Source: Avena insularis
Taxonomy: Eukaryota; Streptophyta; Magnoliopsida; Poales; Poaceae
Direction: 5' to 3'
DNA: 64,000 nt
Assembly (NCBI GenBank): GCA_023614405.1
Contig: CM042697.1
Coordinates: forward strand, 187,425,189 to 187,489,188
Of this stretch, positions 46,901-58,240 are shown piece by piece; the stretch's first letter is position 1; each line of letters starts with the position of its first letter. A model generated the notes under the pieces. The model was not told where the DNA came from and did not search any database. It saw only the letters and a list, made by a program, of their open reading frames with translations. The position numbers and the translations under genes were made by a program.

Positions 46901-48456
46901 ATAGGATCTAATTCTAATCGAATGGCTCGAGTTCAACGTCCACACCTGAATAGGACGCGACGAGCACGAACCCTAGTGTGGCCAGTGGGGGTCGTGGGAG
47001 GCTCATCGGGGCTCCGACAGGGGCGAATGATGAAGTCGACGACGGTGATCCTCTTGGTACCTGCAGCTTCTCCTGGGGCGGCTCCAATCGAGGCGCCTCT
47101 CCTTTCTCTGGGAGAGAGTGGGTATGATCAGTGAGAGGTGGGGAGTGAGCTGGTGTGAAGAAAATGAGTAGGGGAGGTCTCCTTTTATAGTGGCTGAAGG
47201 AGACCGACGGGCGCGAGCTGAGCTCGTCATGGTCGACGGCACAAAGGGATAATGGCATGGGCGATGGTAGGGGAGGTGTTGTGCTCCCTGGTGAAGCTCA
47301 ACGGCGTGGTCTTGCGATGTGGGGCGGTGCTAAACGGTCAGAATGCATCGATGCTCTGGGCGGGTCCGACGGCGATTTTAATGGTGCACAACGCGCGTGG
47401 TCCGCGCGGCGGTTAACGGGCATGTCTGCGGGGTTGCTGTTGCGGTGGTGATCACGCACGCAAGCAGCGAGGGCGGCGCATGGTCTATGGGTGCTGGTCG
47501 AGTGTGGCGCACTGGAGCGCTCTCGGTTCCCACGCAGAGAAACTAGGCGCGTGCTTGGCGGGTGGTCCAGGGGCTGGCTGCGCTCGGGCGTGGGACAGGG
47601 AGTGGCGATGGACGGCGCTGCGTCTGTGAGACAAGGTTGGCGAGGCTAGATAGGCGTGTAGTTTGCTTTCCACATTGGGGGTGGCAAAGGGGCTCGGCAT
47701 GGTCACCATTAATGGCTATGCCAAGATCACAGTGGTGCTAAGGCTTGTTAATTTTGCTAGCTCATCTACTGAGAGTATAGAGTAAGCTAGAGAGGGAACA
47801 AGGTTGGCCAAAATTAGTGCACACTATAGTGTTTGTTGTTTGTTTGTTTGTTGATCACAAGGTGTTTGATGAAATGGCCGAAAGAAATTCAAATTTTAAT
47901 TTTGGATTCAAACTTGGTGGGTTTGCTAGGCACATACTAGGGAGTATCTGGTTAGTTGGATTAGTCAAGGGGCACTGGTTTGGTTGGGTTTTGAAAAGAT
48001 GTGATCTTCACATATGATAAAGATTCAATTTTCACTTGTGATTTGAATGAGGTTGCCAATTGTTTCTGCAAGTTTGAAAGGTGGGCTTTGATTCACTTTT
48101 ACTTGGTCTAGCAAGGAGTGAAAAGAATTGGAAAAGTTTCTGTTTGAAATCTTGGACTAGAAACACTCAAAGTGACCTAGTGAGCAAGATTGGCAAAAGT
48201 GACCATTTACTTTATTTGATTTGTTTTTGATTTTCTCTTGATTTGTTTCTGCATGGAATTGTTTTATATGATGTTATATTCATCTTTAAACCATTTATTG
48301 CTATTTAGGTTAATCACACAAGTTCATTCATGCATTTATCAAATCATCATATACACACATGCATTCATATGATTTTAATTAATCAAAGTTTTAGTTAACC
48401 CTAATTTTAGTGATTAGAGTTTGATGACATTTGGTTTATATTTTTGGGATGTTAAA
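43928..48456 (-). repeat. LTR of chromovirus family L, copy A, full length
   Basis: It begins TGACCTAGCATACC inside Tat-1 Gag and ends GGGATGTTAAA; on the minus strand it starts with a degenerate TTTAACATCCC. The layout is a 1.18-kb segment shared with copies B and C, an AT-rich middle, a GC-rich block (46740-47700) and an AT-rich end. The left neighbour is TTTGG and the right one GCTTG, so there is no target duplication. No internal region follows. It behaves as a solo LTR whose two flanks come from different places in Gag. Open frames in the GC-rich block (46914-47709) show no domain. Confidence 0.75.
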
Positions 48457-48596
48457 GCTTGGCCGGGTTAGGAGTGTGGAAATTACAAGGCTGATCCAAC
48501 ATGGATTCATACGTATACTTTGGTCTCTCTTGCCATTGCTTCTTTTGCTCAGGGGTCTACTGCTTCTTGCCAACATTTCTCGGAGTCCTTTTGTGG
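48457..48596 (-). pseudogene. Short third copy of Tat Gag C-terminus
   Basis: These 140 bases match 43788-43927 and 52397-52536 (Gag part around KYTYESMLDQPCKFHT) with scattered changes. The left edge touches the L copy A terminus, the right edge the start of L copy B. Confidence 0.88.
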
Positions 48597-50097
48597 TAAC
48601 CCGGCATACCACTGCATGTGTACTACACTATAGTCGTTGATATGACATCCATAGAACACCGTTTTGTAAATATCACATCCCTTAGAGTGGTACAATAGAA
48701 ATATTGTGGGTCCAAATTACAAACATACAAACATGATTATTATTATTACAATACCAGAAGTTCGAGACTTCAAAAGGTTAAACTTACAAACCAAATATAA
48801 ACTGTTTAAGCGGAAGTTTCAAAGATGCAACTTCAATTCCGAGTAGAGCTCAACAACTTATTATATATGGTTCATGATGTTCGGCTCAATTGGTTACTCA
48901 TAAATAAGGCAACTAGTCTGACTCGTTGCCGCCCAAACCATATCTGATCTCGTAGTCCACCCCTTCCACACCAACCAACAGGTCAGGCTCCTCGTAGAAG
49001 ACATCATCTTGACATTCTGCTGCGTATAGATGGGGTTTGTTCTGGATCATCAGAGTCTAAGAAGGAGATCAAAGTAAAGGGTGAGTAACAGCGTTACCCA
49101 CCAAGTTCATTATATGCAAGGTGGGAAGTTTGATGCTCTATCTACCCCCTCGGACTATTACTCATTGGCACTGCAGTTTTCGTAAATCATTCTTCAAAGA
49201 TTGATTTTATTGTTAAAAAAACTATTCCCATCAGCCTTCACAGGTTGACCAGAACTTTCATGGAGTTCCTTTCCTGCCGCATTCATACCTCCTTCCTAGA
49301 ACATGGAGTAACAACTTACAATTCTTACGCTCTACAGAGGTGCGTTACTTTATCCATGAGATATCAACTCCTTGTTGCACAACCGAGCGTACTTTTCCGT
49401 CCTCAATTCCATGATGTGGGGCCCAGTAGGTGATCCAAGCCAATCACTACCCCCTTCGCAACCCCGCATGTCCCCTTTGTGTGCACCATGCCCACCCATT
49501 GAATTACGGCAATGGTTAGTACAGACCCTTAGATGCTAGAACTGTCGTGGGACGTTGAGGGTTCCCACCCATATGCTACATATTCTCTACGAATTACCAA
49601 TTAGTGCACACTACGAGAATATCAGCCATGGCTTGCGCATCTAGCTACATGCGAGAGGAAGAAGATACAGCTGACTTCTCCATCCCATTCCAAATCTCAT
49701 GGTTAATGCGTGATATACGGCGCTAGAATCACTGATGACATGGGTTGTTAAGTCCTATGTGATTAATCTTATTGCAAATGGAAACCTAGGTTCCATTTCT
49801 CTATATCATCATCACTTAGGATGATATCACATCTATTTTTTGCGAAAATAATATTTTCTTTCACCAAAACATAGATGATAACACACAATTTATAAATACT
49901 TTGATAAATACTCTTCAAAGGACATGAGCAAGTGATGGACTTTCCTTGTGATTGCAAGGTAGTGAAGTCAGATGCTTGTACTGGACCTTGAGCTTCTATG
50001 TCTACAAAACACCATTATTGCCCGGTAAGGAGAATATTTAAAGAAGCAAAAATGAACATGCATAGTAATGTAATGCATCATTTGTTATTTAGTTTCT
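48597..50097 (-). repeat. LTR L, copy B, truncated
   Basis: The first 1.18 kb match L copy A; the next 0.32 kb (49776-50097) match copy C but not A. It ends abruptly at AGTTTCT, where the duplicated Tat-1 RT block begins. Confidence 0.82.
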
Positions 50098-51255
50098 ATG
50101 CCGACATATATACTCCGAATGCTATATTTGATAATGGGGATGGTTCTATTTTGAAGCTGATAGTACCTTGCTTAGGTAATATACTAGCCTCTACACTGAC
50201 TTGACCTCTTCATCTCGCTCAAGCACTATTATGACACTTACGACTTGGTTTGTCGCTGCCACATAGAGCAACATTGGCTCTTTGGATAGTGGGGAAGCTA
50301 AGACGGATGTAGAGGCTAACATTTTCTTTAATTCATGAAATGCGTTATCTGTCTTGGATGTCCAGATAAATTTATCTGACTTTTTCATCAATGGATATAA
50401 AGGAAATGCCTTTTCTGCAAGCCGACTTACGAACCGACTCAATGATGCCAGGCAACCTATGAACTTCTGGACATCGTTGAGGCATTTTGGTAGTTCCATG
50501 CATTCTACCGCCCAAATATTTGTCAGATTTGCTTCGATACCTCGGCTTGACACAAGGAAACCAAGTAATTTTCCGGCCGGTACACCAAAGTTGCATTTTT
50601 CCGGGTTAAGGTTCATTTAGAATCTTCTTAGATTCGCGAATGTCTGCCGGATATCATCTAATAGTGTGTGACATTCTTTGGTTTTTATTACCAAGTCATC
50701 AACATATACTCGGACATTTTTGCCAATTTGATCATGTAAGCATTTGTTCATGCATCTTTGATATATCGCCCCTGCATTACGTAAGCCGAATGGCATGGTA
50801 CGATAGCAATAAGCCCCGTACGGGGTAATGAATATAGTCTTTATTGTATTGGCAGTATTTAATGGTATATGGTGGAAACCAGAGTATGCGTCTACAAATG
50901 ATAGTAAATCGCAACCAGTAGGCGAATCAATAACCTAATCTATCATCGGCAAAGAAATGTATCCTTTGGACATGCTTTGTTCAGGTTGGTGTAGTAGATA
51001 CACATACGCCACACCACAGCCACATTCGGGTCATCTTTTTTTCCTCCCAACCAACACCGAATTAGAGAGCCAATTCGGATGAAGTACTTCCATAATGAAC
51101 CCGACTGGAAGGAGCCTAGCTATCTCATCTCCAATTATTTTTCTCCTGTCCTCAGAGAAGCAGCAGAGAGGTTGCTTCACCGGCCTTGCATCCTTACATG
51201 TAAAGAGTGCTCTGCTAGTTCCCTCGGCACACCTTGCAGATCCTGAGTGGACCAA
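50098..51255 (-). pseudogene. Tat RT, duplicated copy, YVDD kept
   Basis: Minus-strand frames include RPVKQPLCCFSEDRRKIIGD, FIMEVLHPNWLSNSV, then after breaks the active-site YVDD (50695-50706) preceded by GKNVRV. The thumb is in a long open frame (50191-50616): NLNPEKCNFGVPAGKLLGFL, ECMELPKCLNDVQKFIG. Frameshifts remain between these parts, so it is not functional, but its catalytic box is better preserved than in the first copy. Confidence 0.88.
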
Positions 51256-51472
51256 GCAAAGATATACCGATTCTCAAAAAGGAAGCTGACGATCTCACTT
51301 TCCTATTTAGCATTTAGGCCGGCACCAATAGTAATGGTGCGCTCTAGGAACTGGTCATCGATTTGAATCTCCTTGTTGTCCTTAGTCGGCTGAAATGAGA
51401 CACTGCCATGTGGGTTGGCGAGTGCCGGCATATTCATCTATGCCGACTAAGCCAAAGCTGCCACTTCCTGAA

Positions 51473-51905
51473 TCATCTTCTTTTCCTTGAAATCACTAAT
51501 GACTCGGCTAGGTTTGACCCAGCCGAGGCACACTCCATTGATCTTCTGTAGTCTCCAGCAATGGTAATCACTCCATGTGGTCCTGGCATCTTCATTTTCA
51601 TGTAACTAACATGAGTACTAGCCATGAACTTTGAAAGTGCTGGCCTTCCTAGCAGTGCATGATAGCAGCTTTCCATATCTACCACCTTGAACTCCAAATT
51701 TTCAGCTCGGCAGTTCTCCCTTGTGCCGGATAACACATCAATTCGGACCATGCCTATTGGCTCACAAGACAACCCCGGCACAATGCCATGGAAGGTATTC
51801 TTAGTCGCATGCAACATGTTCTCGTTGATACCGAGCTTGTGCATTGTTTCCTTGTACAATATGTTTTATGCTGCTACCATTGTTGACCAGCACTTTGGAG
51901 AACTT
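51473..51905 (-). pseudogene. Tat protease, duplicated copy
   Basis: It carries the same KVLVNNGSSI motif (active-site Asp as Asn) as the first copy, then, after a one-base frame change near 51865, KETMHKLGINENMLH, GIVPGLSCEPIGM and CYHALLGRPALSKFMAS. Its end is shifted relative to the first copy near 51490. Confidence 0.83.
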
Positions 51906-52199
51906 GACATTAATATTTGGCCCAATGAACATCGGATCCAGCACCAATGCATATGATCCAGAGATCATCATTATCTTGGGGTGATCCCTTATGATCCAAG
52001 TGATTTCCTGATCTGACTAGTTCATGTATCTCGGCACTGCCGGCATGACCGCATTTACCTCCATGTGCCTCCTCTTCATACTTTTCTTATATGTCTTTTC
52101 TTTAGTGAACACACAGTAAGCATGATGATGTTCTCTGTACTCATTTCTGCCTCCTTGAATGGGGTCTCTACGGTTCTCTTGATTCTTATTCGCCACCTG

Positions 52200-52536
52200 G
52201 TGCACTACTTATCTTCTAGCATGGTTCTCATATCTTGGCGGTGGTTGGTTCTCATACCTCGGCAGTTGCGGAGGTAGAGCCAGTTGTTGTTGCGCATTGC
52301 CTCCAGTGAGTTGAGGTCTTTGATTCGGATGGTTCGGCTGTGCACCACCCATTGCCATTTTCATCCAAGCACATTGCCGAGTTGTATGGTTTGCTGGCTT
52401 GGCCGGGTTAGGAGTGTGGAATTTACAAGGCTGATCCAACATGGATTCATACGTATACTTTGGTCTCTCTTGCCATTGTTTCGTTTGCTCTGGGGTCCAC
52501 TGCTTCTTGCCAGCATTTCTCGGAGTCCATTTGTGG
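52200..52536 (-). pseudogene. Tat Gag C-terminus, duplicated copy
   Basis: It reads KQWTPEQTKQWQERPKYTYE, CKFHTPNPAKPANHT, TRQCAWMKMAMGG, and a Pro/Gln-rich tail, parallel to 43600-43927. It ends at the L junction at 52536/7. Confidence 0.85.
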
Positions 52537-55500
52537 TGACCTAGCATACCACTGCATGTGTAGTACACTATAGTCGTTGATATGACATCCATAGAACACC
52601 GTTCCATAAATATCACATCCCTCAGAGTAGTACAACAGAAACATTGCGGGTCCAAATTACAAACATACACACATGATTATTATTATTACAATACCAGAAG
52701 TTCGAGACTTCAAAAGGTTCTACTTACAAACCAAATATAAACTGTTTCAATGGAAGTTTCAAAGATGCAACTTCAACTCCGAGTTGAGCTCAACAACTTA
52801 TTATATATGGTTCATGATGTTTGGCTCAATTGGTTACTCATAACTAAGGCAAATAATCTGGCTCGTTGCTGCCTAAACCATATCTGATCTTGTAGTCCAC
52901 CCCTTCCACGCCACCCGACAGGTTAGGCTCCTCGTAGAATACATCACCTTGACATTTTGCTGCGTATAGAGGGGTTTCTTCTGGATCCTCATAGCCTAAG
53001 CAGGAGAACAAAGGAAAGGGTGAGTAACAGCATTACCCACCAAGTTCATTATATGCAAGGTGGGAAGTTTGATGATCTATCTACCGCCTCGGACTATTAG
53101 TCATTGGCACTATGTAGTTTTCATAAACCTTTCTTCAAAGATTGATTTTATTGTTAAAAACTATGCCCATCAGCTTTCACAGGTTGACCAAAACTTTCAT
53201 GGAGTTCCTTTCCTGCCACATTCGTACCTCCTTCCCAGAACTTGTTACAATTCTTACACTCTACATAGGTACGTTACTTTACCCATGAGAGATCAACTCC
53301 TTGTTGCACAACCGGGCGTACTTTCCCGTCCACAATTCCATGATTTGGGGCCCAGTAGGTGATCCAAGCTAATCACTGCCCCCTTCGCAACCCCGCATGT
53401 CCCCTTGGTGTACACCATGCCCACCCATTGATTACGACAATGGTTAGTACAGACTGTTAGATGCTAGAACTATCGTGGGACGTTGAGGGTTCCCATGGCT
53501 TGCGCATCCAGCTACATGCGAGAGGAAGAAGATACAGCTGACTTCTCCATCCATTCCAAATCTCATGGTTAACGCGTGATATGTGGCGCTAGAATCACTG
53601 ATGATATGGGTTGTTAAGTCCTGGGTGATTAATCTTATTGCAAATGGAAACCTAGGTTCCATTGCTCCATATCATCATCACTTAGGATGATATCACATCT
53701 ATTTGTTTTGCGAAAATAATATTTTTTTTCTCCAAAACATAGATGATAACACACAATTTGTTAAATACTTTGATAAAGACTCTTCAAAGGACATGAGCAA
53801 GTGATGAACTTGCCTTGTCATTGCAAGGTAGTGAAGTCGGATGCTTGCACTGGACCTTGAGCTTCTATGTCTATAAAACACCATTATTGCCCGATAAGAA
53901 TAATATTTAAAGAAGCAAAAATGAACATGCATAGTAATGTAATGCATCATTTGTTATTTAGTTTCTTTATGTGTTTTACCCAGTATTTTAGTTTTCCTGG
54001 AATTCCTTTAGGTAATTAAGAAATTCATTTTAAGGAATAACCTTAATATTTTATAAATATTATATTCACTATTTTTAGATTGTAATATATTATTAATAGA
54101 GTTTAAAACTAATTTTTATTTAATTTTAACTCTTATAATTATTTTCTTAATAATTCTTTTTTAGAATAAGAATTTTAATTAAAAAGATTTTATTTTGGTA
54201 TCTTTATTATTAATTTAATATTTTTCTAAAATACTATAATAACGAAGGATGATAAAATTTATTTTTGTTTATTTTTAGGTATTTTCTTGATTTTTATTAA
54301 ATTCCATAAGGAATATATATATTAAAGAAATCTTAACCTAAAGTTCTTTTATTAAAAATAGATTTCTTAATTTAATTAAATAGGTTGTATTATTATAACC
54401 TAAATATATATTGTTTGTATTTTTAAGGCTTTTATTTTATTTTCTAAAATTCCTTGAATTCTAGGGGTATTTTGGTCTTTTACTTAAATTATTAAAAAAT
54501 TCATTAACACTTGGGCCTACGTACCCTATGGGCTCTTTGGGCCACTCTTGGCCCAATTGGCCTGGTCAAAATATCTTCCGAAGTGGTACTGGCCCTATCG
54601 GACCAGTACACTTCCTCCCCTCTCTCTCTCTCGTTCTCACCTCTTCTTCTTCCTCGACCCCGTGGTTTTCGACACCGCTGTCGTGTGATTCTCGCCATCC
54701 TGATCCCCCCTGGCTGCCACCTTAGCGCATGGAATGGTTGTTGATCCCGCTCCTTCATCTAGTCCATTTTTATTTGGATTTGGGGATCTCCTGCGGCCAG
54801 GCTGCCTCCGTCCCAAACCCTAGGGTTTGGGGTGCGGCCGGTGATGCCTTCGCCACTGCTCCCGTGGTGTTGTGAGGTGCACGTGTGTTGCTGTGGTCGT
54901 GTTGTTCTTCCTCAAACGTTGTTGTGGCCGTTGCCTCGGCTCGGTGCGGGTTGCAGCGCCCTTTGGGTGATCCCCGTACCGTCGTGCCTGTAGGCCCTTC
55001 TGCTTCCTCTTCTAATCTACAACGAGGACCTCCAGTAAGTTTGTTATCTCTTCCCTCTCATGTTCTCTGTCCTCTGCCTCACTTGATCTCCCATGTGTGC
55101 TTCTAGTGTCTATCCATGATTAGGGTTCATGTCTTGATTAGGGTTCATCCCTCTGTTTTGGTTATATATGATGGATTGGATCTAGTAGTGATGATTATTG
55201 AGGTTGGTGATTGAGTATATTATGTTGATCACTATCCAAAGTTGATTTTGGTGATGTTAGCGGATTTATTGGTCTGATTCCAATTGGCAATCGGATATGG
55301 TTTAGATGATAGTGCTACTGTGGTACTATTACTTGTGGATTCTGTTGATTTGGCAATTTTCTACTGTCAAGATTTTAATACTGAGAGTAGTTCTGTCAGT
55401 GATTGTTCACTGCATCTATAAATGTTGTCTTGTATGGTTATATATACAGACTGGGATTAATCATTTTTTTCTAGTGATGCTCTGAAGATGTATAGATAAG

Positions 55501-57036
55501 CTTGATGATGATTCCTGGTGTTTGATTGTAGAAAAATGATATTTAATGGCTTGCCATTTTATTTGTGAAAGCTAAGTAATTTGTTTGCTTGGTTTTTAGA
55601 ACTTGTTCTTATGACACCATCTTATAATGGCACACAAGTTGTTGAGTGTACTACTGGGCTTTATCCCGATAGTGCTTAAAATTGGGTAAATGCCAAAGAT
55701 AAGTTGAGATCTTCTTTTGAACATCTTTGCCTATGATGTTGGTCTGAGGCATAGGAACTAGTTTCCTATCTTGTTGTCCCTAATAGAAATGTTCTAGTAT
55801 TAATACCGGTTACTAATTCTTGAGTCCTAGTTGGTAAAATGATTGGTGTGCTTCTTAAGTTATATGGATCCATAAGATCTAGGGATTCTGGGGTGCTACT
55901 ATTTTTTAAGAGATGTGCCAGAATTCCAAATCTTGGCTATGCTTATTCTTGGAGTATGCAAGATAACTTTATAGCCAGGATCAATGAGGTTGATCTGAGA
56001 TCCTAGTTTGATCTGTATAATTTACTTATGACTTTTGTATTCAAAACTCCTCAATGATGGATTCACCCCACTTGGGTGATTACTAAGAGATTAAATATGA
56101 AACAACACATGAATCTCTATTTAGATAAGATAGACAGATCATGTGATGGTTTTATATTACTCACCACAATAGTTGGGTTATTGTTGTGGTTGCTGGTTGA
56201 TCTGGTGACTTGATCTTGCTATCTTGTGTTGCTGGCCTGATCTTGTTCTTCTCCTCCTAGTGATGCTCCTGTTACATCTAGCTCCTGGAAGCTTGTCCTT
56301 GATCTTGCTATCCACCTTCTCCACCCCTCCTTATGTCACCATCTAGTGAAGGTTTGGATGATATGGGATATGGTTTGGATGGTGGTTTGGTTGGTTTTGA
56401 CAGGCTTGGTGTGTTCCTGGTTTGTTTTGAATTTTGTTGCAGGTACAAGATTTGGGATATGAAAGATTTAGTATAGGATCAAATAGATAGATAGATACAG
56501 TCTTATTGTACTTTTTATTTTATTCTTTTTGTAACAATCTTGTAATAATTTATTACTTGAATTCCATATATTGTAATTCCTTTACTATTCTGAACCCCTT
56601 CCTTAGTTGAATGAGTTCATCATTGTAAAAATGTGTATGGAATAATGCTAAGTAATAAAGAGTCATTTCTTATTTGAATTACTTTAAATTGAATTCTATT
56701 ATTATCTATTCTCTCATTATTATAACAAATGATATTACTAAATCATTTTGAAAATCATTTCAAAATACCAAATCTTAACTTTTTACATGTAAGTTCAAAT
56801 TTCAAATTTGAATTCAAATTCTTCCCCCCAAAACACATTGACTCATAAAGATCATGTCAGAATTTGTAACGATCACTCTCAATAGCTATTCCTACACATA
56901 GAGAGTGAAAGAAACTCTGATCACTTTAGGTTTTTATTTTGGCGAAAAATTTACCAGCATTTTATAGATGAATGCATGCTAATTCACAAAATCCTAGTTC
57001 TACCCTTCGTTGGTTCCTGAATGCTGGGATGTTATA
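52537..57036 (-). repeat. LTR L, copy C, probably composite
   Basis: The first 1.1 kb match copies A and B and the next 0.33 kb match B. The rest (53968-57036) does not visibly match copy A. It ends GGGATGTTATA directly before a minus-strand purine tract and pol tail, so on the minus strand this is the start of a 3' LTR. The GC-rich block at 54500-55100 and the polyadenylation-like stretch at 56460-56570 look plus-oriented, so another element may be inserted between about 53970 and 56700. I could not find its ends. Confidence 0.6.
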
Positions 57037-57060
57037 GACTTCCCCCCTTAAATTAAACTT
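57037..57060 (-). other. Polypurine tract of chromovirus L
   Basis: On the minus strand TTAAGGGGGGAAGTC precedes the LTR start TATAACATCCC. It confirms minus-strand orientation for L. Confidence 0.82.
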
Positions 57061-57223
57061 CGTCCCGAAGTTTGCCGAAGTGTACCTGAATAGTTCTGGA
57101 TAGGCTTCTTTTAAGTCATCCTCTTTCTCCCATGTGGATTCTCTCTCAGGGTGATGCTCCCACTATACTTTGTAGTACTTCATTGCCCTGTTTCTCAACA
57201 TTTTCCAGTTCTTGTCGTGGGAA
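57061..57223 (-). pseudogene. Pol C-terminus (chromodomain end) of chromovirus L
   Basis: The minus-strand reading AMKYYKV, a stop, WEHHPERESTWEKEDDL, KEAYPELF, then NFGTKFNLRG is the end of a Ty3 chromodomain Pol. It is cut on the right by the Tat-2 LTR at 57224, so the rest of this element lies elsewhere or is lost. Confidence 0.83.
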
Positions 57224-57692
57224 TGTCCACGATAGATGCTGCAATCGGCAGCGAGTAGTAGAACGAGGGGCAAGGGCGGCCAGCCATCTGCGGTGCGAGA
57301 TGAGGTCAGAGACACAGGGTTTTACCCAGGTTCGCCCCCCTAGAGGGTAAATACCTACTCCTGCTAGATTGTATTGATAAAAGAGTACAAGGGCGAGCTC
57401 GGCGGCTAGGCGGCAAGTCGCAAGGGGTGTATGATGGAACATGTCCTCTATGTATACCCTAGGGAGATTTATATAGAGTCACCTCGCTAGGGTTTATAGA
57501 TCTACAAACGAGTTGGATAAGGACTCGAAGGGTGTTTGACCTAATCCGACTGGGCCTAGCTACGCTTCTGGGCCTTCAGCTTCTAGTCGCCTGGCTCCTT
57601 GTTGGGTCTTGATCCAGTCGCCATCCTGCAGGCCCACTTGCTGGCAGCATGGGCCAATGGGAATCGTCCTGCTGGGTATACCCCACTCGGCA
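57224..57692 (-). repeat. 3' LTR of a second Tat-like element (Tat-2)
   Basis: On the plus strand it runs TGTCCACGATAG to CCCCACTCGGCA. On the minus strand it starts TGCCGAGTGGGGTATACCC. The purine tract follows at 57693. It interrupts the chromodomain reading of element L exactly at its first base; the five bases before it are GGGAA. The partner duplication would be beyond this window or lost. Confidence 0.75.
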
Positions 57693-57710
57693 TATCCCCA
57701 TCTCCCTGAG
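57693..57710 (-). other. Polypurine tract of Tat-2
   Basis: On the minus strand CAGGGAGATGGGGATA precedes the LTR start TGCCGAG. Confidence 0.75.
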
Positions 57711-57844
57711 GCCGTCATTGATTCGTCGCAGGTGTTCTTTGGCAGTCAGAGTATTCGGGTCCAATTTGGACACCCAGTCAAATCAATGATGGACTCCTTC
57801 AATGAAAGAGGGAACATGTCATTTTAGTCGCAATAACGGCGACC

Positions 57845-57985
57845 AGTCGAATTGTAGCATGGCGAATGGGTCGGCGAATAGTCGAATCGTAGCTATGACG
57901 ATTGGATCGGCGAGTAGTCGAATCGCAGCTATGGCGATTGGGTCGGTGATTAGTCGGGTCGCCGTAGCTGGCGAGTCGAGTAGAT
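57845..57985. repeat. 36-base tandem repeat array upstream of the Tat-2 antisense gene
   Basis: Three units and a partial fourth (57845, 57880, 57916, 57952) share AGTCGAATCG, GCTATGGCGATTGG and TCGGCGA cores with a period of 35-36 bases. Tandem arrays next to the 3' LTR are known in Tat/Ogre-type elements. Confidence 0.88.
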
Positions 57986-58093
57986 GAAGTTGGACCGTCA
58001 ATCTTGGTCAAACTAGCCATTGGGTAATCCAACGGTAATATCGGCGTAATAACCGCGCGGTAACGGCTCCCTGAAAATGGCGGGTAGCAACCG

Positions 58094-58103
58094 CTATATA
58101 AGG
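58094..58103 (+). promoter_or_regulatory. TATA box of the Tat-2 antisense gene
   Basis: CTATATAAGG lies 138 bases upstream of the ATG at 58241, with a C/T-rich leader between. The position mirrors the TATA-like box of the Tat-1 gene. Confidence 0.72.
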
Positions 58104-58240
58104 AGAATGACGGGCGAGGGGTGATCATTCCCCACATTCCTCCCAATCTCGCGCATCTCCCAATCTCCCATTCCTTCGTAGCGACCCATAGCATCCTAGA
58201 GCGATCTAGAGAGACCCCGTGAGCCCCAATTCTCCGATCA

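Larger units (their letters stand above)
50098..52536 (-). mobile_element. Tandem duplicate of the Tat-1 RT-to-Gag block
   Basis: This 2439-base block aligns with 41486-43927 (2442 bases) almost end to end, same orientation. It is bounded left by L copy B and right by L copy C. The right boundary is the same Gag/L insertion junction as at 43927/8. It lacks the RNase H, integrase and LTR found in Tat-1. Confidence 0.9.

Noticed and set aside
46914..47709. Open frames in the GC-rich block of LTR L copy A
   Set aside because: No domain, and orientation is inconsistent among them; typical LTR GC-block noise.
54504..55106. Possible host gene first exon with intron in LTR L copy C
   Set aside because: Looks gene-like (CT-rich leader, CAAACCCTAG, a possible donor), but no conserved protein can be read and LTR leaders look the same. 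Kept only as an orientation finding.
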